From Actinomycetes bacterium (GTDB lineage Bacteria > Actinomycetota > Acidimicrobiia > Acidimicrobiales > RAAP-2), in contig JAJZMD010000157.1 of NCBI GenBank assembly GCA_021803085.1, positions 1 to 44,570 on the forward strand: a stretch of 44,570 nucleotides of DNA, written 5' to 3'. The notes under the pieces were generated by a model, which was given only the letters and a program-made list of their open reading frames with translations, was not told where the DNA came from and did no database searches. Of the stretch, positions 1 to 6,853 are shown in pieces. A program made the position numbers and the translations under genes. Each line of letters opens with the position of its first letter. Position 1 is the first letter of the stretch.

Positions 1-60
1 TACACGAGCGAGGCCTACGCCTACTCGGTGCAGTCGGCGCTCGACAAGCTGAAGCGGTGA
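1..60 (+). CDS. C-terminal end of an unidentified protein (partial)
   Basis: The window opens inside a reading frame that ends with TGA at 58-60. Only 19 residues are visible, with a Tyr/Ser/Ala-rich stretch followed by a Leu-Lys-rich end (ALDKLKR). That is too little to name a family. The frame is inferred from the uninterrupted codons and the GC-rich third positions. The next gene lies on the opposite strand and is convergent, with about 64 bp between the two stops. Confidence 0.45.
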   Translation, partial: YTSEAYAYSVQSALDKLKR

Positions 61-124
61 CCCCCGTGGCGCCGCCGGCCCCCGGGGTCGTGCACGTCGA
101 GCACGTCATGGGCACCGCGGTCTC

Positions 125-1393
125 TCAGGAGCCCGCAGGTCCCAACATCGCATTCCGGTGGAGGATCGTGAGCGAGTACGGGGGCACGAGGTCGACCCCG
201 TCGGGCTTGTAGAGGTAGCCGGGAGCCGCGCCCGGCACGCCCGTGTGGCCGTACTGCCAGACGATCTGGTTCGTCTTCGGGTCGACGACGATCACGCGGT
301 GGTTCCAGTCGTCGTTCACCATGACGTCACCGTTGGGGAGCGACATGGCGAGTGAGGGCTGGGCGAGCGCCTGCGCGCCGGTCGGCGCGTAGCGCCATAC
401 GACCTGCCCGGTCGAGGTGAACTCGACGACCTGGCCGGGGATCGAGTAGTCCGCGGTGATGAAGACGTTGCCGCGAACTTGGTTGGTGTCCGACGGGTAC
501 AAGACGCCCGGCGGGTTGGTGGACCACAGCACCTGGTTGGTCCTGAGGTTGAAGCCGTCCACCCAATCGCCGTCGATCTCGGTCACGACCCAGTTGCCGT
601 CCGACAGGGGAAAGACCCCGTTGGGGCTGCCCCAGCGTGTCGGCGGTGTGTGCAGGCAGGACTGCGTGGTCTGACCGATCACCTCGACCGGTGAGTGGCT
701 CGGCGGCCGCAGGAGGAGGATCCGGCAGTTCCTGATGTCCGCGAGCACGACGTCGCCGTTCGGCAGCATCATCGCGTCGTCGGGGTTGTTCAGGTAGTTC
801 GGCGACGACCCGAAGACACCCGGATGGCCGTATCGCCAGATGATGTGGCCGGTCGCGACCGAGATCTCCGAGACGACGAAGTTGTCCTCCTGGGTGACGA
901 TGATGTCCTGACCGTTCGGAGTGAAGAACGCGTCGTCGGGTGTGCGGAACGTCTGGCCGGGCAAGAGGTCGCCGGGCTTCGGGAATTGCCACACGATGTT
1001 GCCTTGCGGGTCGACGATGATGAGACGGTTGTTGTTCCGATCTGCGATCAGCACGTCGGTCGGCAGGGCCGACGGCTGTGATCCGGGTGCGAGGTTCGGG
1101 CCCGGCTCCAGGTGGGCGGTTGTGGAGTAGCCGTGAGGTGCGTAGAAGGGGAGTGCGTGCCGGCCGGAGCGGCGCGCGCGCCGTTGTGGGTGCGAGGCAG
1201 GACGACCCAGATGCGCGCCAGAGGTCCCGACGTAGAGCGCGATGACCGCGACGAACGACAGCGCGATGAGCGTACGGGCCAGCCGTGCACGTCGTCGGGA
1301 GGAAGAGGAGCGGGTTCGTCGCGAGGGAGGAGCTCGGTGCGTGGTAGCACGATATGTCCCGCCAGCCCGGAAAGCTGAACATGTGCCGGACAT
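125..1393 (-). CDS. Membrane-anchored PQQ/NHL-like beta-propeller protein
   Basis: The protein is 422 residues long from an ATG at 1393. An open frame continues further upstream, but that part is antisense to the Kelch gene and I treat it as a shadow. Residues 1-40 are Arg/Ser-rich and residues 41-59 are one hydrophobic segment, giving an N-terminal anchor or uncleaved signal. From about residue 110 there are repeated propeller blades in which a phrase such as DRNNNRLIIVDP is followed by a Trp-containing strand (IVWQF, IIWRYGHPG, VVWRYAPTG, IVWQYGHTG). These resemble PQQ-enzyme and NHL-type repeats, and Asp-Asn-rich loops recur. No catalytic residues are recognised, so an extracytoplasmic binding or scaffold role is an inference; a distant arylsulfotransferase-like fold is an alternative. 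It is transcribed divergently from a second propeller gene. No clear Shine-Dalgarno sequence precedes the ATG. Confidence 0.75.
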   Translation of the reverse strand: MSGTCSAFRAGGTYRATTHRAPPSRRTRSSSSRRRARLARTLIALSFVAVIALYVGTSGAHLGRPASHPQRRARRSGRHALPFYAPHGYSTTAHLEPGPNLAPGSQPSALPTDVLIADRNNNRLIIVDPQGNIVWQFPKPGDLLPGQTFRTPDDAFFTPNGQDIIVTQEDNFVVSEISVATGHIIWRYGHPGVFGSSPNYLNNPDDAMMLPNGDVVLADIRNCRILLLRPPSHSPVEVIGQTTQSCLHTPPTRWGSPNGVFPLSDGNWVVTEIDGDWVDGFNLRTNQVLWSTNPPGVLYPSDTNQVRGNVFITADYSIPGQVVEFTSTGQVVWRYAPTGAQALAQPSLAMSLPNGDVMVNDDWNHRVIVVDPKTNQIVWQYGHTGVPGAAPGYLYKPDGVDLVPPYSLTILHRNAMLGPAGS

Positions 1394-1421
1394 TCGCAGA
1401 GAATGTGCCGCGCATGTGCAG
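1379..1421. promoter_or_regulatory. Operator-like element between the divergent propeller genes
   Basis: A perfect inverted repeat, ACATTC-N5-GAATGT, lies at 1390-1406. The hexamer ATGTGC occurs three times on the + strand, at 1381, 1403 and 1414, with spacings of 22 and 11 bp, about two and one helical turns. The palindrome covers the start codon of the minus-strand propeller gene and lies about 40 bp upstream of the Kelch -10 box. This is seen directly; binding by a regulator is an inference. Confidence 0.4.
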
Positions 1422-1444
1422 CACGACCAGTGACGAGGATCTCT

Positions 1445-1450
1445 TAATCT
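1445..1450 (+). promoter_or_regulatory. -10 box (TAATCT), leaderless layout, for the Kelch gene
   Basis: TAATCT fits the actinobacterial -10 consensus TANNNT and is separated from the ATG at 1458 by exactly 7 nt, so transcription would start at or near the A of the start codon. There is no Shine-Dalgarno sequence before this ATG, which agrees with a leaderless mRNA. No good -35 box is visible. Confidence 0.5.
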
Positions 1451-1457
1451 TCCCTTT

Positions 1458-2633
1458 ATGCGAGACGCACAGACTGCGCAGATGGGACTCTCGAGGCGAG
1501 CACGCTCCATGGCAGCTGCACGCTCCATGGCAGCTGCACGCTCGGCGACCGCCGGTCTCGCACTCCTGCTCTGTGCGCTGGGACTGCTGAGCCCGATGGC
1601 GACGAGCCCTGCGGCGGCGGCGCAGCGCGCGCACGCACCGCACCGGGAGCGACGGAGGGTGCACGCGCAACGCGCGCCGTCGGTGGTGGTGTCGATGGCG
1701 TCGTGGCGCCTGCCGAACGGGCTCTCGCGTGCGGGTGCCGCGCCGCTTCCAAACGGCCGCGTCCTGCTGCTCGCCGGCCTGCTCGGCTCGGGGGCGAGCT
1801 CTGCAGACGTCGGCGTGCTCGACACCGCGACCGGCAGGTTGACGTCCATCGCCACCTTGCCCTCCCCCACGCACGACGCGGGGAGCGCCGAGCTGGACGG
1901 TCGCGCCTTTCTCTTCGGCGGCGGCCAGAGCGTGCCGTTCGCGCTGGTCCAAGGGGTCACCATCCCGAGATCGCTCGGTCCAGGCACTGCCGTGTCCGCG
2001 ACCGTCACCGGGCAGCTGCCGCAGCTGCGGGCGGACGACGAAGCGGTGACCGTGGGGCGGGCTGCGTACGTCGTGGGAGGGTACGACGGCTCGATCGGGG
2101 ACGCTGCGGTGCTCGAGACGGCCAACGGGTCCACGTTCTCGACCTTCGTCACATTGCCGGTCGCCGTCCGCTATCCGGCGGTGACGGCGGCGCACGGCGT
2201 CATCTACGTCTTCGGCGGGGAAGCGGAGCAAGGTGGGACGACAAGCGAGTTCTCGACACCTGCGGGCTCGACAACACCTCCCCCGGGCCAGCAGGTCGCC
2301 GTCGTCCAGGAGATCGACACGCGCACGCACACCGCGAGGGTCGTCGGGTCCCTCCCGCACGCCCTGCAGGGAGCTGCGGCCTTCGATATCGGTGGGCACA
2401 TCTATCTCGCCGGCGGCGACAGCTACCCGCCTGGATCGGCTCCGGTGTCCGGTTCGACGGTCTGGTCCTTCGACCCGTCGACCGTGTCGTTCCGGGTCGC
2501 CGGCCACCTCGCCGCTCCGGTCTCCTACGCCGCGGTGGCAGTCGAGCATCGCGTGGCCTGGCTCATCGGCGGCGAGCGCGACGGTGTCCCCGTCGCGAGT
2601 GTCCAGCGGGTCAGGCTGCGGGCGATCCGGTGA
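1458..2633 (+). CDS. Secreted Kelch-repeat beta-propeller protein
   Basis: The protein is 391 residues long. A basic N-terminus is followed by a hydrophobic core (about residues 30-45) and an AAAAQ-type stretch near residue 55, consistent with a Sec signal peptide. The rest is built of Kelch-like blades: short hydrophobic strands, Gly-Gly pairs and conserved phrases such as AYVVGGYDG, IYVFGGE, IYLAGGDS and AWLIGGE at regular spacing of roughly 45-50 residues. Such propellers usually bind ligands or partners, and no enzyme motif is visible. The ATG at 1458 is supported by the -10 box 7 nt upstream; an ATG at 1482 is an alternative. An 18-bp tandem duplication inside the signal region adds a second SMAAAR unit. 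Its neighbour on the other strand is also a propeller, so the pair may work together at the cell surface (inference). Confidence 0.78.
   Translation: MRDAQTAQMGLSRRARSMAAARSMAAARSATAGLALLLCALGLLSPMATSPAAAAQRAHAPHRERRRVHAQRAPSVVVSMASWRLPNGLSRAGAAPLPNGRVLLLAGLLGSGASSADVGVLDTATGRLTSIATLPSPTHDAGSAELDGRAFLFGGGQSVPFALVQGVTIPRSLGPGTAVSATVTGQLPQLRADDEAVTVGRAAYVVGGYDGSIGDAAVLETANGSTFSTFVTLPVAVRYPAVTAAHGVIYVFGGEAEQGGTTSEFSTPAGSTTPPPGQQVAVVQEIDTRTHTARVVGSLPHALQGAAAFDIGGHIYLAGGDSYPPGSAPVSGSTVWSFDPSTVSFRVAGHLAAPVSYAAVAVEHRVAWLIGGERDGVPVASVQRVRLRAIR
1500..1542 (+). repeat. 18-bp tandem repeat in the Kelch signal region
   Basis: The unit cacgctccatggcagctg is present twice in perfect copy (1501-1518 and 1519-1536) with a 6-bp remnant after it. 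It is in frame and duplicates SMAAAR at the N-terminus of the Kelch protein. Confidence 0.9.
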
Positions 2634-2683
2634 GCGGGCGCGGTCGGGCGTTCCCGTGATGTCGCGCGCAGCTGCCCGAGGTG

Positions 2684-2699
2684 CCAGGGCGCGCCCTGG
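2684..2699. terminator. Perfect 16-bp palindrome between convergent genes
   Basis: CCAGGGCGCGCCCTGG lies between the stop of the Kelch gene (2633) and the stop of the minus-strand ligase-glycosyltransferase gene (2701). It could form a GC-rich hairpin serving both convergent transcripts. There is no T-tract, so intrinsic termination is only a suggestion. Confidence 0.35.
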
Positions 2700-2700
2700 G

Positions 2701-5142
2701 TCACGCCTCCTGCGTCGGGCGTGCGCCGTTCGACGGGAGGTGCCGGCGGATCCGGCCGGCGAGGAACGGCACCAAGAGGTTGGCGGTCGCGGGCACGGCG
2801 GCTGCGAGGAGCCGCTCCCTGCGCAGCGCCGACAGGCACTCGCGCGCGCGGGCCCGGTCGCCGAGTCGGGCGAACGCGAGGGCGAATCGGAGGTGGTGCC
2901 AGGCTCGCAATTCCCGGCCACGCGGTCCTGGGAACGGGAGCAGCTCGCGGCGGACGATCTGGAGCACGGCGTCGTGATGGCGTCGCAGGTTCTTCGAGTA
3001 ACCCGTCGCCACGTCCCGGTAGGAGACGAGAGGGGCGTCGAGCTTGATGACCGGGCCGAACCGGGAGAGCCGCAACCACAGGTCCCAGTCCTCCGCACCG
3101 TCGAGCTGGGGTGAGAACCCGCGGGCCAGCGCGAAGGCGTCCCGCCGCATCAGCACGGTCGAGGTCTGGAAGCGATTGAGCACGAGCAGGTCGTCCGTCG
3201 AGATCGACGTCACCGCGAGCTCGGCCGGCAGAGGTGGCGGCCGGCCGCGAACCCAGTCGGACGCGCACAGCACCGCCCGGTGCTCCGCCAGTGCCGCGAC
3301 CTGGCGCTCCAGCTTGCCCTCCTGCCACAGGTCGTCGGCGTCGAGGAAGGCGACGAGCGGCGACGCGGCTGCCGCGACGCCGGCGTTGCGGGCAGCGGAC
3401 GGGCCGAGGCAGGGCTGCTCGACCAGCCGCACCGCCGTGCCGAACGATCGCGCGACGGCGGACGTGCCGTCGGTCGAGCCGTCGTCCACCACGATCACCT
3501 CGTCGGGACGGCGCGTCTGGCCGAGCGCCGAGGAGATGGCTGCGGGCAAGGTGTCCTCCGCGTCGTGCGCAGGGATCACCACGCTGACGCGCAGGTCGTC
3601 GGGCGACGCTCGCCGCTCCTGCCGTGCCGCCAGCGCCAGGCGCGCCGCCACCCGGTCGTCGAAGGGGACCAGGCAGTCGCCGAAGCGCTGGTGCGTCTCG
3701 TGCCCGCGGCCGCTGACGAGGAGCACGTCCCCGGGGCCGAGCGCCTCGACGCCGCGTCGGATGGCCCTCTCCCGGTTCAGCTCGACGCCGACCCGCTCGC
3801 GGCGGGCAGGGGGCACTCCGGCCAGCATCTCGCCGACGATGGTGCTGGGATCCTCCGCACCGGGGCTGTCCGTCGTGAGCACCACGTCGTCCGCCTGGCT
3901 CGCCACCCGGGCCATCTGCGGCCGCTTCGCCGCGTACCGCTCGCCGCGCGCCCCGAGGACGAGACGGACCTTCGCCGTCGACAGTTGCCGGGCCGTGTCC
4001 ACGAGGGCCTCGAGGGCGTCCGGCGTGTGCGCGTAGTCGACCACGACGAGGTACGGCTCGTCGGTGGTCACGATCTCGAAACGCCCCGGCGGCGGCGGGC
4101 AGCGCTCGAGGGCGGCCCTCGCCTGGTCCGCCTCGATCCCGAGCGCCAGGGAGACCAGGTACGCGGCGGCGACGTTCGGGGCGTTGACCGGCCCGATGAG
4201 CGGCGCGGCCAGCTCCACGCGACCGCTGCCGTCGTCGATCACCACGGTGATCCCGGCGAGACCCCTGGAGGTGCACGAGATCCGGAAGTCGGCCGGGCGG
4301 CGCGAGGAGAACGTCGTCACGGGCACTCGGCACGACGCCGCCAAACGCGCCCCCCACTCGCTGTCCACGCAGATCACCGCCTGCTCGCAGCGGGACGGGT
4401 CGAACAGTCGGCTCTTGGCGGCGAAGTACCGCTCCATCGAGCCGTGGTAGTCGAGATGCTCGGGCGAGAGGTTCAAGAAGACCCCGACGCGGAAGCGGGT
4501 GCCGTCGATCCGGTGTCGATCGAGGGCGTGCGAGGTGACTTCCACGGCCGTGCCGACCGCTCCGCCGGCGAGCATCGATGCCAGGTGGCGCTGGAGCTCA
4601 GGGGCCTCGGGAGTGGACAGCGCCGACGTGGCGAGCCGTTTGCCGCCGAGGAAGGTGCCCGTGGTGCCGATCTGCCCCGCCACCCCCGTCGAGCCGGCCA
4701 GGCACGCCTGCAGCAGCTGGCACGTCGTCGTCTTGCCGTTCGTGCCGGTCACCCCGACGACGGTCAGCTGCTCGGACGGCCAGGCGTACACGTGGGCCGC
4801 GATGGGTCCGGCGGCGGCGGCCACCGAGGGGACCCGCAGCTGGGGGACGGCGAGCTCGTCGAGGAACCGCTCGACGACGATCGCCGCGGCACCGCGGCCG
4901 ACGGCGTCGGCGGCGTAGCGGTGCCCGTCGGCATGTGCCCCGGGCACCGCGAGGAACAGGTCGCCCGGCGCGATCCGGCGGCTGTCCGCGCACACCCCCG
5001 TCACGACCGCCTCACCCCGTCGCTCGCACGTGCCCAGCTGCTCGGCAAGAGCCGACAGGGACGTCTCTGGCAGCGATGTGCGCGCCCTCGGGCGAGCGGG
5101 TCGGCCAGCGAGTCCCGTGGCCGCGGGAGTCGACCTCACCAC
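2701..5142 (-). CDS. MurE-like Mur ligase fused to a GT2 family glycosyltransferase
   Basis: One uninterrupted 813-residue frame starts with GTG at 5142 (a second GTG follows at 5139). Residues about 28-505 are a complete MurE-type ligase. They contain the ATP loop GTNGKTTT (133-140), EVTSHAL (201-207), the probable carbamylated lysine in YFAAKSRLF (K243), VVVDYAHTPDALE (367-378), the KRPQM region (406-410) and SGRGHET (477-483). Residues about 518-720 are a GT-A/GT2 domain with SVVIPAHDAEDT (520-531), DDGSTDG (553-559) and the DxD-type DADD (601-604), followed by a helical, Arg-rich C-terminus. MurE normally adds the third amino acid to UDP-MurNAc-dipeptide in the cytoplasm. Here the motif that recognises meso-diaminopimelate (DNPR) reads DSPG (425-428), so the added residue is probably different. 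The gene is not in a dcw cell-wall cluster. Nearby FkbM and GT-C-like genes suggest a surface-glycan role (inference). Confidence 0.88.
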   Translation of the reverse strand: MVRSTPAATGLAGRPARPRARTSLPETSLSALAEQLGTCERRGEAVVTGVCADSRRIAPGDLFLAVPGAHADGHRYAADAVGRGAAAIVVERFLDELAVPQLRVPSVAAAAGPIAAHVYAWPSEQLTVVGVTGTNGKTTTCQLLQACLAGSTGVAGQIGTTGTFLGGKRLATSALSTPEAPELQRHLASMLAGGAVGTAVEVTSHALDRHRIDGTRFRVGVFLNLSPEHLDYHGSMERYFAAKSRLFDPSRCEQAVICVDSEWGARLAASCRVPVTTFSSRRPADFRISCTSRGLAGITVVIDDGSGRVELAAPLIGPVNAPNVAAAYLVSLALGIEADQARAALERCPPPPGRFEIVTTDEPYLVVVDYAHTPDALEALVDTARQLSTAKVRLVLGARGERYAAKRPQMARVASQADDVVLTTDSPGAEDPSTIVGEMLAGVPPARRERVGVELNRERAIRRGVEALGPGDVLLVSGRGHETHQRFGDCLVPFDDRVAARLALAARQERRASPDDLRVSVVIPAHDAEDTLPAAISSALGQTRRPDEVIVVDDGSTDGTSAVARSFGTAVRLVEQPCLGPSAARNAGVAAAASPLVAFLDADDLWQEGKLERQVAALAEHRAVLCASDWVRGRPPPLPAELAVTSISTDDLLVLNRFQTSTVLMRRDAFALARGFSPQLDGAEDWDLWLRLSRFGPVIKLDAPLVSYRDVATGYSKNLRRHHDAVLQIVRRELLPFPGPRGRELRAWHHLRFALAFARLGDRARARECLSALRRERLLAAAVPATANLLVPFLAGRIRRHLPSNGARPTQEA

Positions 5143-5339
5143 GACGGCCCGGCGTCGCCGAGGGTGCGTCCCGCGGGTCCCAGGTGCTCGCAGACGGCCG
5201 GAAGCGGAGTGCTGGTCGTCCCGGTGCCGCGGGGGTGCTTCCCGGCGGCGCAGCAGGCGGTCGGGAGGGAATCGGTGACGGTCAGCAGGCCGAGCAGGTG
5301 CACGCCGTGAAGGTTCCTCGTGGCTGGCGGATGGGTCAT
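5136..5339 (-). CDS. Possible 67-residue leader ORF overlapping the ligase-GT start
   Basis: This frame starts with ATG at 5339, next to the tandem repeat, and stops at 5136. It overlaps the GTG start of the ligase-glycosyltransferase by seven bases (GTGGTGA). It has a short hydrophobic patch (HGVHLLGLL) and a Cys-Cys pair but resembles no family I know. Its only support is the overlap with the downstream start; chance is a fair explanation in GC-rich DNA. Confidence 0.18.
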   Translation of the reverse strand: MTHPPATRNLHGVHLLGLLTVTDSLPTACCAAGKHPRGTGTTSTPLPAVCEHLGPAGRTLGDAGPSW

Positions 5340-5880
5340 GCTACGCAGCGGTCGTTCTACGCAGCGGTCGTTCTACGCAGCGGTCGTTCTACGCAGCGGT
5401 CGTTCTACGCAGCGGTCGTTCTACGCAGCGGGAGGTGGCCACCAGCCGTCCATCTAAGGTTGGTGGCCGAGAATGACGTTCGCATGAACGCGCAGCGATT
5501 TCCGCCCCCGACAGGCCCGCTCGATCGCGGACCCATGTCAGACGAGGTCACCGGCTGGGAAAGGGCGGCTTCTATTGCTCCCGCGCACGCCCGCACCGTA
5601 TCCTCGTCGGGCGTGAGCGTCCCCATGACCTCTTCGTGAGGGTCTCCCTGTCACTCGTGCCCTGCCGGCGGGCAGCGCAGCACTCGCGCGGCGGTCGCAC
5701 AGCTCACCGGGCTCCAGCAGCTCCCCGGGCTCACCCGGTTCCAGAGCTCGCTGAGCGTCGGGGCCCCTCGACGGCGATGCCCACCTCCGCGCGGAGGCCC
5801 AACGGCGGCGGATCGAGCGCATGAGCCCGCGAGCACGAGCGCACGAGCAGTCGTGAGCTGCCGCGCCGACGGAGGCACGC
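5143..5880. other. Gene-poor region with tandem repeat
   Basis: I find no convincing gene in these 738 bp apart from the weak leader ORF at the left edge. The region holds the 16-bp tandem repeat at 5341-5430 and a short palindrome, CGTTC-GCAT-GAACG, at 5477-5490. At about 5695-5755 there is a low-complexity stretch in which variants of gctccagcagctccccgg recur. It separates a minus-strand gene from a plus-strand gene, so promoters for both should lie here. Confidence 0.6.
5341..5430. repeat. 16-bp tandem repeat, 5.6 copies
   Basis: The unit ctacgcagcggtcgtt is repeated five times without any mismatch (5341-5420), followed by a 10-bp partial copy. The period is not a multiple of three and the array lies upstream of two divergent genes, so it is not a protein repeat. 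A copy-number-variable locus or a cluster of protein-binding sites are both possible. Confidence 0.95.
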
Positions 5881-6699
5881 ATGGACCGGATAGCTGAGCT
5901 CGACAGAGGACTCGCGGCGATGCGGGCGCGCCTCACTGCTGCGGCGATCTCCGGCCTTGCCCGGTGGACGCCGTACGTGGAAAGCGAGATCCAGGGCCTG
6001 CGACGGGTGGTGAGCCCGGGGAGTGTGTGCATCGACGTCGGGGCGGCCGCCGGCCTGTACACGATGGCCCTCTCGCGCCTGTGCGGGCGCAGCGGGCGCG
6101 TGCACAGCGTCGAGCCGTTGCCGTTCGCCAACTTCCAGCTCGCCCGGCTGCTGAGCGCGTGGCAGGCCGTCAACGTCTGCCGGCACGCGGTGGCTCTCGG
6201 CGCTGAACCCGGCCGTGACATCATGCACGTCCCGTTGGGGCGGTACGGGCTGGTCACGGGACGGTCGTTCCTGGACGGGTCGGCGGCGGGACCGGACCCG
6301 AACGTGGAGTTCGCCAATCAGATCTCCGTCGCCGTCACCGTCGACACGTTGGACGCGTTGTGCGCGCGCGAAGGGATCGACCAGCTCCAGTTCGTCAAGA
6401 TCGACGTCGAAGGCGCGGAGCTGCAGGTGCTCGAGGGCGGCAAGGAGGTCGTCGAGACGCTCCGGCCGGCGATGCTCGTCGAGATCGAGGCTCGCCATAC
6501 GGCCCGGTACCAGCGCACCCCCGAAGAGGTCGTCGCGTGGATGCTCGAGCGCGGGTACACGATGCACACCTGGCAGCGTGGCTGGCAACCGGCCCGTTCG
6601 ATCGATCCGGGCACGCGCAACTACCTCTTCCAGCCTTCGCGCCCCGGGCAGCGAGCGCTGGACAGGTCGCCTCGGCAGCCGGCCTCGGTCCACGCATGA
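5881..6699 (+). CDS. FkbM family SAM-dependent methyltransferase
   Basis: This is a 272-residue protein with ATG at 5881, preceded by GGAGG at suitable spacing. The SAM-binding motif I is IDVGAAAGLY (51-60), the acidic loop is HSVEPLPF (75-82), and the FkbM hallmark FVKIDVEGAE (171-180) is followed by LQVLEGG. Members of this family O-methylate sugars or secondary metabolites in the cytoplasm. The last 25 residues are Arg/Pro/Ser-rich and lie outside the domain. It is followed about 150 bp later by a membrane glycosyltransferase-like gene and preceded by a ligase-glycosyltransferase on the other strand. A role in modifying a surface glycan or glycolipid is therefore the simplest guess; the substrate cannot be read from the sequence. 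Confidence 0.85.
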   Translation: MDRIAELDRGLAAMRARLTAAAISGLARWTPYVESEIQGLRRVVSPGSVCIDVGAAAGLYTMALSRLCGRSGRVHSVEPLPFANFQLARLLSAWQAVNVCRHAVALGAEPGRDIMHVPLGRYGLVTGRSFLDGSAAGPDPNVEFANQISVAVTVDTLDALCAREGIDQLQFVKIDVEGAELQVLEGGKEVVETLRPAMLVEIEARHTARYQRTPEEVVAWMLERGYTMHTWQRGWQPARSIDPGTRNYLFQPSRPGQRALDRSPRQPASVHA

Positions 6700-6853
6700 T
6701 CGCTGCCGGCGCGGCCTCACCCTGCTCCCCGGGCACGCACGCGGAGGAGGGCGGGGACGCAGCTGGCGCCGGCGGCGCGCGCCGGAGCGTCCATCGGCGA
6801 TGGACGACCACGCGCCGGGCATCGGATGGGATACCCTCGGCCGCAGGTCGACC

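Noticed and set aside
327-3098. Very long minus-strand frame (923 codons) across the two propeller genes
   Set aside because: It is antisense to the Kelch gene and out of frame with the minus-strand propeller. Its product is Arg/His/Pro-rich without any motif, typical of a GC-rich shadow.
3590-3630. Sequencing error or missing stop joining murE and the glycosyltransferase
   Set aside because: The linker reads in one frame with normal composition and neither domain is truncated. An error would have to remove a stop exactly at the junction. Still listed as a test.
5341-5430. CRISPR array
   Set aside because: The units are contiguous, with no spacers and only 16 bp long.
5477-5490. CGTTC-GCAT-GAACG as a terminator or SOS box
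   Set aside because: The arms are only 5 bp with no T-tract, and the sequence does not match the actinobacterial SOS consensus well enough to call.
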